Shown: in pieces, positions 50,984-59,967 of the stretch
Layout of the letters: the number at the start of each line of letters is the position of its first letter
How positions within the stretch are numbered: the stretch's first letter is position 1
Assembly: GCA_014650415.1 (NCBI GenBank)
Contig: BMUX01000005.1
Location: 248,001 to 312,000, forward strand
Direction of reading: 5' to 3'
Source: Streptomyces spiroverticillatus
GTDB taxonomy: Bacteria; Actinomycetota; Actinomycetes; Streptomycetales; Streptomycetaceae
Length of the DNA stretch: 64,000 bases
Translations under genes and position numbers: made by a program
Notes under the pieces: model-generated
The model's database searches: none
Told to the model about the DNA's origin: nothing
Seen by the model: the letters and a program-made list of their open reading frames with translations, nothing else

Positions 50984-52522
50984 CTACCCGATTTTCACCA
51001 CCCTCGCCCAGTCCGGTGGGCCCGACGGGACGTAGTCCGGGTCGTCCTCGTCCCAGGAGGAGTTCTCGTACGGGCGGTCGAAGAGGCCGACCACCGTGCG
51101 GCAGGAGGGACGGGCGGACGGCCACGGCGTGTGGCCGTCGGTGAGGGCCACGACCACGTCCGGGCGCGGGCGGGTCCGCAGTGCCGTGGCGAATCCGGTA
51201 CGGAGATCCGTTCCGCCCCCGCCCACCAGCGGAATTCCCTCCGCCCGGCACAGGGCGTGCACGGTCTGGGGCGCCGCGTCGCAGGACAGCACCGTCACCA
51301 GGTCGCGTCGCCCGCCCACCGCCCGCGAGATCGCGGCGACTTCGAGCAGGGCGCTGCCCAGTTCCGCGTCGCTGACGGACCCGGACGTGTCGATGACGAC
51401 CGTCACCCGGGGCGGCACCCGCCGCAGGCTCGGCAGCACCGCCCCGGGCACGCTCACCGAACGGCGCGAGGGGCGCCCGTACGAATAGTCGTCCCCCGCC
51501 CCCGACCCCGAGGCCGCCGAACGGATCGCCGCACCGAGCAACTCCCGCCACGGCTGCGGCGGGTGGAACGCCTCCTCCGCCCATCGCTTCCACCCCTCGG
51601 GAGCGTTGCCGGGTCGGGACGACAGCCCCTGGGCGACCCGGAACCGTACGGCGTCCCGTTCCTGGGCGTTGAGGCCGTGGGCGCCGTCGGGCCCGAGGTC
51701 CCAGGGGCGCTCGCAACCGTCGGCGCCGCTGCCGCAGTCCAGCCAGGTGAGGTCGTCGGTGCGCTGGCCGAGACGGAACTGGCGGAGGTAGTCCTCCATC
51801 AGCTCGCCGTCACCGAGGCCCAGCCGCTTGGGGGTGACGGCCCCTTCCGGCTCCACGAGTCCGTCCCCGAACGCGTCGTCGTTGATCTCGCAGTCGGCGG
51901 CAATGTTCATGCGCAGCCGGTCGCCGGGACCGGTCAGGTCCCGGGCGCGGGCCACACGGTCGCTGCGGCCGTGGTGGTCGCGCAGCAGATGGGACACCTC
52001 GTGCACCCACACGGCGGCCAACTCCTCGACGGGGGTACGGTCGACGAACCCCGGGGAGACGTAGCACCGCCAGTACCGGTCGACGCCCATGGTGGGCACG
52101 GCCCGGGAAGCGACGGGGTGCAGCGCGAAGAGCGCGGTGGCGAGGTAGGGCCGCGCGCGGACGGCTTGCAGCCGGGCGGCGAGCAGCTTGTCGAGGTCGA
52201 GGTCGAGGGGGGTGTCGGGAAGCGGGCCCGGGCCGGGAACATTCCGGGGCTTGGGCTTGGGCTTGGGCTTGGGCTTGAGCTTGGGCCCGGTCCAGGGCTT
52301 GGGCTTGGGCTTGGGCCCCTGGCTCGGGGCGGCCACCTGATGCGGACCGGGACCGGGACCAGTACCAGGACCGGGACCGTCCCCCTCCCCCGCCGCCCCC
52401 TTGGTCGACGGGGCCGCCCCAAGGGGGCGGAACGGGCGGCCCGACCGATCCGGGCCCGCCCCGGCACCGCCCTCTGCCCGCACCCCCGACACCGGCCCGC
52501 CCCCCGCAGCCTCTCCCCTCAT
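50984..52522 (-). CDS. vWA-like protein with HExxH site (DUF2201 type), partner of MoxR ATPase
   Basis: A 512-residue protein. The first about 110 residues are low-complexity (GPGPGP and a KPKPKPKP-type linker encoded by hexamer repeats). The central region has VWVHEVSHLLRDHHGR, a zinc HExxH typical of the DUF2201 metallopeptidase domain. The C-terminus is a von Willebrand factor A-like domain with the MIDAS motif VVIDTSGSVSDAEL and later GGGGTDLRTG and ALTDGHTPWP. MoxR AAA ATPases and vWA proteins usually act as a chaperone pair. The ATG overlaps the MoxR stop by four bases. Confidence 0.88.
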   Translation of the reverse strand: MRGEAAGGGPVSGVRAEGGAGAGPDRSGRPFRPLGAAPSTKGAAGEGDGPGPGTGPGPGPHQVAAPSQGPKPKPKPWTGPKLKPKPKPKPKPRNVPGPGPLPDTPLDLDLDKLLAARLQAVRARPYLATALFALHPVASRAVPTMGVDRYWRCYVSPGFVDRTPVEELAAVWVHEVSHLLRDHHGRSDRVARARDLTGPGDRLRMNIAADCEINDDAFGDGLVEPEGAVTPKRLGLGDGELMEDYLRQFRLGQRTDDLTWLDCGSGADGCERPWDLGPDGAHGLNAQERDAVRFRVAQGLSSRPGNAPEGWKRWAEEAFHPPQPWRELLGAAIRSAASGSGAGDDYSYGRPSRRSVSVPGAVLPSLRRVPPRVTVVIDTSGSVSDAELGSALLEVAAISRAVGGRRDLVTVLSCDAAPQTVHALCRAEGIPLVGGGGTDLRTGFATALRTRPRPDVVVALTDGHTPWPSARPSCRTVVGLFDRPYENSSWDEDDPDYVPSGPPDWARVVKIG

Positions 52523-53748
52523 CGGCCCGCCTTCGCCAGCGCCGCCACCCGGCCCGCCGCCCGATCCGCCCGCCGCGAAAGCTGCACGACCCCCGCAAGC
52601 CGCTCGATCGACGCCGGTACGTCCCATTCCTCCTGCCGCAAGGAAGCCAGCGTCGTCGCCGGCACGACGACCAGGTCCGGCGCCCCCGTCTCCATCGCCC
52701 GCACCAGCACCTCCCACGCCGCATCCCACCGCGCCTTCTCCGGGCGCTTGCGGACCGCCGCGACCACCCCGTCCAGCACCGCCTGCCGCAGATCCCCCCG
52801 CTCCGGCAGCTCCGCACCGGCCGGGTCGGCGAGGACGGACTCCGGGTCCGGCAGGTCCATCCGGTCCACGCTCGCGAGGAGTTCGAGCCCAGGACCGTCC
52901 CCGACCGTCCCCCTGACCAGCAGCGACAGCACTTCCCGCGACGCCCCCGCCGCCGTCGCGAACGCGATCAGGCTCAGCGTCATGTCCCAGCTCCGGGGCG
53001 ACGGCCAGGCCCCGCCGCGCCGCGTCTCACTGTTGGGCAGCCGGTGGACGAGCTCAGGCCTGACCTCCAGCAGCCCGCACACCGCGCGCCGCGCGAACGC
53101 CACCGCCTCCGGCAGCTTCCGCGGATCGAGCTGCGGCAGGCTCGCGCGCGGCCACGTACCGCCGAGCCCCCGTACGACGACGTCGTGGTCGTGCGTCCAG
53201 TACAGGTGCACGAACCGGTTGGCGAGCGGCGGACTCAGCTCCCACCCGTCTGCCGCCGAGGAACGCGGGTTGGCGGCGGCCACGATCCGTACACCGGGCG
53301 GCAGCCGCAGCGCACCGACGCGCCGTTCCAGTACGAGACGCAGCAGCGCGGCCTGCACTGCGGGCGGCGCGGTGGACAGCTCGTCCAGGAACAGCAGCCC
53401 GCGCCCCGCCTCGGCGAGCCGCACGGCCCAGTCCGGCGGGGCCATCGGAACGCCCTGCGTGGCGGGATCGTCGCCGATGACGGGCAGCCCGGAGAAGTCC
53501 GACGGCTCGTGGACGCTGGCGATGACGGTGGTCAGGGGCAGGTCGAGCGACTCTGCGAGCTGGGTGAGCGCGGCGGTCTTGCCGATACCGGGCTCGCCCC
53601 ACAGCAGTACGGGCAGGTCGGCGGCGACCGAGAGCGTCAGAGCTTCCAGCTGAACGTCCGCGCGGGGCTCGGTGCTGCTCGTCCGGAGCAGGGCCAACAG
53701 GTCCTCTGCGACGTCCAGCTGAGGGAGAGAAGGGGCATTTACTGACAT
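52519..53748 (-). CDS. MoxR-family AAA+ ATPase
   Basis: A 409-residue AAA+ protein. Walker A is LLWGEPGIGKTAALTQLA, Walker B GRGLLFLDELSTAP, and sensor 1 IVAAANPRSSA. MoxR ATPases remodel partner proteins, usually with a vWA protein, which here is the next gene (ATGA overlap at 52519). The ATG at 53748 starts MSVNAPSLPQ. The upstream 478-residue protein on the same strand completes a three-gene cassette. Confidence 0.92.
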   Translation of the reverse strand: MSVNAPSLPQLDVAEDLLALLRTSSTEPRADVQLEALTLSVAADLPVLLWGEPGIGKTAALTQLAESLDLPLTTVIASVHEPSDFSGLPVIGDDPATQGVPMAPPDWAVRLAEAGRGLLFLDELSTAPPAVQAALLRLVLERRVGALRLPPGVRIVAAANPRSSAADGWELSPPLANRFVHLYWTHDHDVVVRGLGGTWPRASLPQLDPRKLPEAVAFARRAVCGLLEVRPELVHRLPNSETRRGGAWPSPRSWDMTLSLIAFATAAGASREVLSLLVRGTVGDGPGLELLASVDRMDLPDPESVLADPAGAELPERGDLRQAVLDGVVAAVRKRPEKARWDAAWEVLVRAMETGAPDLVVVPATTLASLRQEEWDVPASIERLAGVVQLSRRADRAAGRVAALAKAGR

Positions 53749-53867
53749 ACGGCATCACCTCTGGGTACGAGAAGGAACCACCGGACGTGCGCCCGGCGGG
53801 GCAGAACGGAAGATCAGGCCCTCGGCAGAGCCTCAGCAAGTCCTCGGGAGGGACGGGGAAGGCGGCC

Positions 53868-55304
53868 TCACGGGTGGCCGACGGACCTCGCCCCACGCGG
53901 GCGGTACGCGGTCGGATGCGACTGCCGCCGGTGCCAGGCGAATTCGCTCCAGTGGCGCCCGGGCTCCTCGATCCCCGCCCGGAACAGCCCGTACGCGATC
54001 CGCCGCCGCGCGGCCTCCGCCAACTCCTCCTGGAGCGCCCCGCTGCGCAACGTCGCCGCAGGCCCGAGCAGCCCCTCGACCACTGCGAGCGCACCGGCGA
54101 CATCGCCGTGGTCAAGGCGTTCACGCACACCGGAAAGGCAGTGGGGATTGCGATGCGCCTCGTCGATCGCACGCAGACAGGGCAGCGGAGTTCCGGTCAG
54201 TGCGACCAGCAGCTCCTCGCGCCGCAGTTCGGCGGGATCGTGATCGAGCGGCACCAGCACCCCGTCGACCAACCCGATCCGATGCCGCGCTCCCCGACAG
54301 TCGACGTACCGGGGCTGCCCGGTGGGCGACACCTCCGCCGCCGGAGCAGGCTGATACTCCGGTACGAGTACGGAGCCGACCAACGGATGCAGCCCCCCGG
54401 CGCCGATCAACCCGGCACGCAGCAGCCCGAGATCGGGCAGCACCCAGGTCGCCGCGTCGGGCAGCACCGGCAGCCCGGACTCCAGCGGCCCGGCGTCGGC
54501 CCGCAACTCACCGCTCCCGGCATACACCAGCACCCGGTGCCGCCGCCCGACCCGCACCTGGACGACTCCGGTGTCCCGTCCCTCGGCGGGGAGGTCCTGG
54601 AGCAGGAGGCGGGCCTCCTCGACCCACCGGTCCACCGCGAGGGACTCCCGGTGCGGCAGATCGGGCAGTTGCCCGGGGCGCGGGCCGACTCCTGCCCGTG
54701 CCCCCAGCTCCCCCACCTTGCGGGCGTCCCACAGATGCCGGTGCAGGTCGAAGCGGAAGCGGCGGTCGGGGTGGGCGGCGGCCCGGGCGCCGTCCCACAG
54801 CGCCAGGCTGACTCGCTGCCCGGCGTCCGCCCAGGCGGGCGGCGTACGGACGACGAGCCACACGGCATCCGTCCCCGCCCCCTCGTACCGGGCAAGCGGA
54901 ATGGTCAGCCCGGGGCGGACGAGCCCGTCGGGGGCGATCCGGGGCAGGTGCCAGCGCAGCAGATCGGGCACCAGGCACCGCAGGTCGTCGCGCACACGGG
55001 CCACGAGTTCCTTGCCGTACGCCTGTCGCACGTCCCGAAGCGGAATGTCGACGTCGACACCGGCCGCCGCGCACGCCCCGGCCCAGTCCCCGGCCCGGCG
55101 CCGGACGGCAGCGGTCTCGATCATGGAGGGCGGCACGGCGAACCTGCGGACACGCAGCCACATGGAGAGCCGGGCATCCGGCGGACTGTGCGGGCCGGGG
55201 GGAGCCAGGTGAGGCGAAGAAGAAGCGGAGAGAGCCTCGGAAACGGGTCCGGACTCCGGAAGAGGGCGGGCATCCACCGCCGCGTACTCAGTGAGCATCA
55301 GCAC
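53868..55304 (-). CDS. Hypothetical protein accompanying the MoxR/vWA pair, 478 aa
   Basis: A 478-residue cytosolic protein starting MLMLTEYAAVDARPLPESG. The first 50 residues are low-complexity; an ordered region begins at MWLRVRRFAVPPSMIETAAV and RRRAGDWAGACAAAGVDVD. The rest includes VRVGRRHRVLVYAGSGELRA and YVDCRGARHRIGLVDGVLVP, suggesting beta-rich domains, and a helical C-terminus. I do not recognise the family. It is 119 bp upstream of the MoxR gene in the same direction, so it is probably a client or regulator of that machinery (inference). Confidence 0.75.
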   Translation of the reverse strand: MLMLTEYAAVDARPLPESGPVSEALSASSSPHLAPPGPHSPPDARLSMWLRVRRFAVPPSMIETAAVRRRAGDWAGACAAAGVDVDIPLRDVRQAYGKELVARVRDDLRCLVPDLLRWHLPRIAPDGLVRPGLTIPLARYEGAGTDAVWLVVRTPPAWADAGQRVSLALWDGARAAAHPDRRFRFDLHRHLWDARKVGELGARAGVGPRPGQLPDLPHRESLAVDRWVEEARLLLQDLPAEGRDTGVVQVRVGRRHRVLVYAGSGELRADAGPLESGLPVLPDAATWVLPDLGLLRAGLIGAGGLHPLVGSVLVPEYQPAPAAEVSPTGQPRYVDCRGARHRIGLVDGVLVPLDHDPAELRREELLVALTGTPLPCLRAIDEAHRNPHCLSGVRERLDHGDVAGALAVVEGLLGPAATLRSGALQEELAEAARRRIAYGLFRAGIEEPGRHWSEFAWHRRQSHPTAYRPRGARSVGHP

Positions 55305-55423
55305 TCACCTTGCGCGGACGGGGCCCCCAATCGGCATACCGAAGAAGTAGTCATCGCCGGGAGCATAACCACAAGCCTGCGGAGTCGGCCAGCACTTTTC
55401 TCCACCCCTCGCCCCAAGTGCCG

Positions 55424-55912
55424 TCACACCCCCGCCCGTTCCCACCTCCTGAGCACCCGGGGCGCAGCGTGCGGAGCGGGCCAGATCTGGAGGCGTATCT
55501 GCTCCATGGTCGCGGGCGACCGGCCGGATTCGATGTCCGCGGCGACTGCTGCGGCGAGGTTGCGCCGGGCGGCCCGGACCCGTATCCATCCCTCGGGGAC
55601 GTCGAAGCGGGCCGCGTCGTCGAAGTAGTCGCTGCATCCCAGGACGACCAACTGCCCGGACGGAGCGTCGAGTCCCGCCTCGACGACGTGGTCGTAGGCG
55701 TCGATGTCGTCGGCGGGTTCCTCGGTGAGGACGTGGACCTCGACGGCCACCGTGACGTTGACGGCGGTGCCTATGCCGATCAGTCCGTCGGCGACGGCGA
55801 TTCCGTCGGCCACGGTCCGGTCGGTCCAGGCCTCCCCGAGGTCGTCCTCGGACTCCTCGTCCTGGACGTGGATCTGGTGGTAGTCGGCGAAGAGTTCGAG
55901 TTCCGTGACCAT
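55424..55912 (-). CDS. Hypothetical protein, 162 aa
   Basis: A 162-residue acidic protein beginning MVTELELFADYHQIHVQDEE. A repeated beta pattern (TVADGIAVADGLIGIGTA, then VEVHVLTEEPADDIDAYDHV) is followed by a basic tail (WIRVRAARRNLAAAVAADIE). Homologues are annotated only as hypothetical as far as I recall. No domain can be named. The ATG at 55912 is the most likely start; it has no strong ribosome-binding site. Confidence 0.65.
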   Translation of the reverse strand: MVTELELFADYHQIHVQDEESEDDLGEAWTDRTVADGIAVADGLIGIGTAVNVTVAVEVHVLTEEPADDIDAYDHVVEAGLDAPSGQLVVLGCSDYFDDAARFDVPEGWIRVRAARRNLAAAVAADIESGRSPATMEQIRLQIWPAPHAAPRVLRRWERAGV

Positions 55913-55996
55913 GGACCCAGCGTGCCACGGGGGTCTGACAATCCCTCCTCCGGGCAGGCACATCTGCCCCAAGGCCCCCCGCCCCGGGACCCCGGC

Positions 55997-56848
55997 TCAG
56001 GACGTGAAAACGCCCGCGTTCTCCCGCGCCCACTGCGCGAACGTACGCGCCGGCCGCCCCAGCAGCGAAGCCGTCGTCTCGGCCACGGGTTCTGCCTTCC
56101 CGTCGGCGGCCTCCCACCCCTTGAGCAGCGAGGAGACCATCGGCGCGGGCATGAAGGCGGTCATCTGCCGCTCCTGCTCGGCCCGGGAGATCCGCTCCAC
56201 GGCGACCTCGCGGCCGATCGCGTCGCCGATGGCCGCGAGCTGCTGCCGGAAGCTGAGCGACTCGGGCCCGGTGAGGGCCAGGGAGCGGCCGGTGAGCGCG
56301 TCGCCGGTGAGGGCGGCCACCGCGACATCGGCGACGTCGTCCGGGTGGATGAACGCGAACTCGGCCTCCGGGAAGGCGAGCTGGACCGGCAGCGACTGGG
56401 TGATGGTGCGCGCCCAGCTCCGGGCGTTGCTGTCGAACGCACCCGGCCGCAGGAACGTACAGGTCAGCGCCGATTCGGCGAGCGCACGCTCGACCTGGGA
56501 GTGGTGGAGCGCGAGCGGATCGCTCTCCGCACCCGGTGCGAGGACCGAGGAGGACGACAGCAGCACGATGTGCGCGACCTCGGCGGCGACGGCGGCCTTG
56601 ATCAGGTCGTCGATGCCCTCGGGGTTGGGGTAGAGGAAGACCTGCCGGACGCCGTCGAGCGCGGCGGCGAAGGTCTCCGGCCGGTCGAGCACCAGCTCGA
56701 CGGTCTCGACGCCGTCCGGAACGGTCAGTTCGGCGGGACGGGCGCTGGCGGCGCGGACGGGGAGGCCGGTGGAGTGCAGCCGGTCCACAACGGCACGGCC
56801 GATCTGGCCGCGTGCGCCGGTGATGAGGAAGGTCACGAGAGACTCCAT
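55997..56848 (-). CDS. NmrA-like NAD(P)-binding oxidoreductase
   Basis: A 283-residue atypical short-chain dehydrogenase/NmrA family protein. The N-terminal ITGARGQIGRAVVDRL is the Gly-rich NAD(P) site, and AHIVLLSSSSVL and FLRPGAFDSNARSWA follow the NmrA/QOR2 pattern. The usual Tyr-xxx-Lys pair is not evident, as in redox-sensing NmrA proteins. It may be a quinone oxidoreductase or a sensor. The ATG at 56848 is divergent from a MarR gene with an 80-bp gap, so the MarR protein probably controls it. Confidence 0.88.
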   Translation of the reverse strand: MESLVTFLITGARGQIGRAVVDRLHSTGLPVRAASARPAELTVPDGVETVELVLDRPETFAAALDGVRQVFLYPNPEGIDDLIKAAVAAEVAHIVLLSSSSVLAPGAESDPLALHHSQVERALAESALTCTFLRPGAFDSNARSWARTITQSLPVQLAFPEAEFAFIHPDDVADVAVAALTGDALTGRSLALTGPESLSFRQQLAAIGDAIGREVAVERISRAEQERQMTAFMPAPMVSSLLKGWEAADGKAEPVAETTASLLGRPARTFAQWARENAGVFTS

Positions 56849-56928
56849 TGTTTGTTTTTCGACATATGCATGCTGACACGCACACGTTTTCACGTCAACA
56901 CATGTCTGCCTGAACTCATCTAGGTACG

Positions 56929-57468
56929 ATGTCGGCCATGACGAAAAACGCACCCGAATCCGCCGACGACCTGCTGAACGCCGCAGGTCCCGCCCTCGGC
57001 AAACTGCGGCGGTCCTCCCTGCTGGACGTGGCGAACCCCATCTCCGCCAAGGACCTGAGCCGCACGCTGGTGCTCAACATCGTCCTGGAGGCAGAGCAGG
57101 CAGGGCTGGCAGAGCAGGCGGGTCGGTCGAAGCAGGCTGGGCAGACGGACCCGCCCGCGGAACCCCGCGAGATCACCGTCGGCGGCATCGCCGCCCACCT
57201 GGGCGCGGACCCCTCCGTCGCCAGCCGGATGGTCTCGGACTGCATCGGGGCGGGTTACCTGGTCCGCGCCGCCTCCCAGCGGGACGGCCGCCGCACGGTC
57301 CTGCACCTCAGCGAGGCGGGGCGCGAGCTGATGGCCCGCTTCCGCCGCCACCAGCGTTCCGCCTTCGAGGCCATCACCGCGGATTGGGCCGAGACCGAGC
57401 GCCTCGAATTCGTCCGCCTCCTCCTGAAGTACGTGGCCTCCCAGGACGCCCTGCGCCCCTCCCGCTGA
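56929..57468 (+). CDS. MarR-family transcriptional regulator
   Basis: A 179-residue winged-helix regulator. The HTH region is EITVGGIAAHLGADPSVASR followed by MVSDCIGAGYLVRAASQRDG, the MarR wing. An odd Ala/Gln/Gly-rich segment (AEQAGLAEQAGRSKQAGQ), from a local DNA repeat, precedes the HTH. The ATG at 56929 has AGG 4 nt upstream. It is divergent from the NmrA-like gene; the intergenic DNA contains imperfect palindromic sequence (for example ACGTTTTCACGT near 56885), a possible operator. Confidence 0.88.
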   Translation: MSAMTKNAPESADDLLNAAGPALGKLRRSSLLDVANPISAKDLSRTLVLNIVLEAEQAGLAEQAGRSKQAGQTDPPAEPREITVGGIAAHLGADPSVASRMVSDCIGAGYLVRAASQRDGRRTVLHLSEAGRELMARFRRHQRSAFEAITADWAETERLEFVRLLLKYVASQDALRPSR

Positions 57469-57493
57469 GCACACCCGCCCCTGCGGCCCACCT

Positions 57494-58150
57494 CTACGGC
57501 TTGCGCCACACCAGCGTGTACCGCCAGAACAGCCCCCTCCGCAGCCTCGCCCCCGGCAGCAGCGCCCGCGCCTCGCCCGCGATCCGGGCGAAGCCCATGT
57601 CCGGGGCCCGCACCGGAGCGGTCATCGAGGCGGGCCTGACCACCTTCCGCCCCTTGTTCCTGACCAGCGCCATCACGACGTTCGCCGGCAGCGAGGCCAG
57701 TCCGTACGCGTAGTCCGCCGCCGATTCCTCACGCGCGCACCCGACCACCACCAACGTCCCCCCGGGCGCGAGCCGTTCCGCGAACACCTCCAGTGCCTCC
57801 CGGAACGGCAGGTGGTGCAGCACCGCTACACAGGTGATGACGTCGTACGGCCCGGGCGGCAACTCCTTCACCGCGTCCCCCACCGCGTAGCTCACGGGCA
57901 GCTCCGGCGGGGTGAGCTTCCGGGCCCGCTCCACGATCCCGGCGTCGGAGTCGACTCCGCGCACGGTCCCCCCTCGTACCGCCAGCGACCGCACCAGGTC
58001 CCCGCTCCCGCACCCGATGTCGAGCGCACTCCCGAACCGCGCGGGCAACTGCCGGAGGATCCAAGGGTGGTAGTGGGCGTTGTGGTCCCAGGGCCGCTCG
58101 GCATGGAACCGGTCGAGGGCCCGGAGGAATCGCTTCAGCGGTCTCGTCAT
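57494..58150 (-). CDS. SAM-dependent methyltransferase, class I
   Basis: A 218-residue methyltransferase. Motif I is ALDIGCGSGDLVRSLA, followed by VRGVDSDAGIVERAR (acidic loop) and YDVITCVAVLHHLPFREAL (motif IV). The C-terminus is basic and has no transmembrane segment. The acceptor is unknown; relatives include ubiquinone/menaquinone-type enzymes and small-molecule methylases. The ATG at 58150 is the start. It is convergent with the MarR gene. Confidence 0.9.
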   Translation of the reverse strand: MTRPLKRFLRALDRFHAERPWDHNAHYHPWILRQLPARFGSALDIGCGSGDLVRSLAVRGGTVRGVDSDAGIVERARKLTPPELPVSYAVGDAVKELPPGPYDVITCVAVLHHLPFREALEVFAERLAPGGTLVVVGCAREESAADYAYGLASLPANVVMALVRNKGRKVVRPASMTAPVRAPDMGFARIAGEARALLPGARLRRGLFWRYTLVWRKP

Positions 58151-58210
58151 CCGAGGATTCCATCACCCCCGACAGGACCGCTCCGCCCCCGGCCCGGCGA
58201 AGATGGCCGG

Positions 58211-58957
58211 ATGGATCACAGCGACACAAGGACCATGGCAGCGGCGGCCCCCCTCCTCGATCGCGCCCGCGCCCTGTGGGCGGAACTCGCGGGCGTGCCG
58301 GTGCAGTTCGGATCCGCCGGTGACGAGCGGGTCCTGGTCTCGCCCGCGTCGCGGTGGTGTCCGCCGTCGTGGTGCGGTTTCGTACGGATGGGGAGTGCGG
58401 CCCTGGTGACCGTGCCGGACCGGAGGACCGCCCTCCGGGTGTCGGAGGCGACGCACGGCCTGCCGCCCGAGGCACTCGTCGACCCGGCGCGCCTGTCCCT
58501 GCCCCTGCGGGAAGTCCTCGGTCCCGCCGCCCTGTTCTACGCGGACCGGAACACCTTCCTCCCCTCCCACCCCTCCCACGAAGGGGCCGGCGTCGAGCAG
58601 CACCCCGACGCCGCCCGCGCCCTGGGACCGCTGCTGGCGCGGGTCGACCGGGCGGACGCCGACGAGAGCGCGCTGGCGGACATCGACTCTCCCGCCTTCT
58701 GCCTGAGCAGCGGCGGCGAGCTCGTGGCCGCCGCCGGATACGAGGTCTGGCCCGGACCGGCCGCGCACCTGAGCGTGCTGGTCGCGCCGGACCTCCGGCG
58801 GCGCGGCCTGGCCCGTACCGTGGCGTCGGCAGCGGTGGCCCATGCGCTGGACGCGGGGCTGCTGGCGCAGTGGAGGGCGCGGCCCATTCCCTCGCAGCGG
58901 GTGGCACGGGCGCTGGGCTTCCAGGAGTTGGGGGCGCAGTTGAGCGTGCGGATCTAG
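58211..58957 (+). CDS. GNAT-family acetyltransferase-like protein, 248 aa
   Basis: A 248-residue protein. The C-terminal third has the GNAT acetyl-CoA signature HLSVLVAPDLRRRGLARTVA, with an RRRGLA P-loop, and AVAHALDAGLLAQWRA. The N-terminal 150 residues are an accessory domain (MAAAAPLLDRARALWAELAG) seen in actinobacterial GNATs. The substrate is unknown. The ATG at 58211 lies 60 bp from the divergent methyltransferase start. Confidence 0.85.
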   Translation: MDHSDTRTMAAAAPLLDRARALWAELAGVPVQFGSAGDERVLVSPASRWCPPSWCGFVRMGSAALVTVPDRRTALRVSEATHGLPPEALVDPARLSLPLREVLGPAALFYADRNTFLPSHPSHEGAGVEQHPDAARALGPLLARVDRADADESALADIDSPAFCLSSGGELVAAAGYEVWPGPAAHLSVLVAPDLRRRGLARTVASAAVAHALDAGLLAQWRARPIPSQRVARALGFQELGAQLSVRI

Positions 58958-58979
58958 CCCCGCACCCCCACCGTGCCTT

Positions 58980-59510
58980 TCACCCCACCCGCATCTCCAG
59001 CACCTGCCCCGGCCACTCCCCCACCACGAACGGCTCGGTGCGGACGAAGCCGTTCCGCTCGTAGTACGCGACCAGCTCGCCCCCGCCGCCCGCCCAGCAG
59101 TCGACCCGGAGCAGGTCCACCTCGGCCTTCCGGGTCACCTCCACCGCGTGGGCCAGGAGCACCGAGCCGATGCCCTGGCCGACCCGCTGCCGGTCGGTGA
59201 TCAGCAGGCGGACGTACCGCTCGGGCTCGGTGATCGGGGCGATCTCGACCTGGGGTCCCGGCTCGGTGCCGAGCACCACCGCGCCGACCAGCGCACCGTC
59301 CAGCTCGGCGACGTACGCCTCGTGCTCGGTCGTGTAGCGCTCGACCCGTTCCACGCCGCCGGGCTTCTGCGAGTACGGAGTCGTGCCCCACTGCTGGGTG
59401 TTGCCGCGTGCGTTCATCCAGGCCACGGCCCCGTCGAGCAGGTCGAGGATGGCCGGTACGTCGTCGATGCAGCCGGGGCGGATGTGAAGTGCGGGGCTGG
59501 TGTGAGTCAT
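58980..59510 (-). CDS. GNAT-family N-acetyltransferase
   Basis: A 176-residue single-domain GNAT. VRLLITDRQRVGQGIGSVLL contains the acetyl-CoA binding RxGQGIG. The N-terminal LHIRPGCIDDVPAILDLLDG and the end LVAYYERNGFVRTEPF fit the fold. The substrate is not indicated. The ATG at 59510 is the start. It is convergent with the longer GNAT-like gene (22-bp gap). Confidence 0.9.
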   Translation of the reverse strand: MTHTSPALHIRPGCIDDVPAILDLLDGAVAWMNARGNTQQWGTTPYSQKPGGVERVERYTTEHEAYVAELDGALVGAVVLGTEPGPQVEIAPITEPERYVRLLITDRQRVGQGIGSVLLAHAVEVTRKAEVDLLRVDCWAGGGGELVAYYERNGFVRTEPFVVGEWPGQVLEMRVG

Positions 59511-59587
59511 GGGGGAAAGCCTAGGGACCGGTGCCGCGCGGGTAAACCGTTGGCCGACTCCCCTGTACGGGACCTACGTTGGGCCTC

Positions 59588-59923
59588 ATGGGCCATGCGA
59601 AGACCTCGTACGTCTGCCTCGACTGCCGCGTCTCGTACAAGCAGCCGTACGACTGGAAGCACGACCGGCAGCGGATCTGTCCGCGCTGCACCGAGCCGTT
59701 GATCCACGCCGGTTCGGCCTTCGCCGCGCCCAAGCGGCGGGACGTCAACGCCTGGCGGGCGCTCGGTGTGCTGCTCCACGCAGGAGTCGGATTCCACAGC
59801 AGCTGCTGCGGCGGGCCCGGCTTCCGGCCCCGCACCGTGCGCGAGGTGCGCGAGCGCCTGACCACGGGCCGCCGCACGGGCACGCCCGACGCACAGGCAC
59901 TCACCTGGCGGGACATGCCGTAG
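59588..59923 (+). CDS. Small zinc-ribbon-like protein
   Basis: A 111-residue basic protein. A four-cysteine zinc knuckle is visible: YVCLDCRVSYKQPYDW and then RICPRCTEPLIHAG. After it comes a basic helical C-terminal half with VREVRERLTTGRRTG. The role is unknown; a nucleic-acid-binding role would be an inference from the zinc ribbon. The ATG at 59588 is preferred to a TTG at 59579. Its stop codon overlaps a strong bidirectional hairpin. Confidence 0.8.
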   Translation: MGHAKTSYVCLDCRVSYKQPYDWKHDRQRICPRCTEPLIHAGSAFAAPKRRDVNAWRALGVLLHAGVGFHSSCCGGPGFRPRTVREVRERLTTGRRTGTPDAQALTWRDMP

Positions 59924-59952
59924 GGGGAGGGACCGGACCGGCCCCTCCCCCT
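59922..59952. terminator. Bidirectional terminator hairpin
   Basis: AGGGGGAGGG (59922-59931) pairs with CCCTCCCCCT (59943-59952) around an 11-nt loop, between the convergent zinc-ribbon and FtsX-type permease genes. Confidence 0.85.
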
Positions 59953-59967
59953 CGCCTGCGTGTGCGG

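Noticed and set aside
56862..56928. A defined MarR operator between the NmrA and MarR genes
   Set aside because: Only imperfect palindromic matches are visible; not strong enough to list as a separate site.
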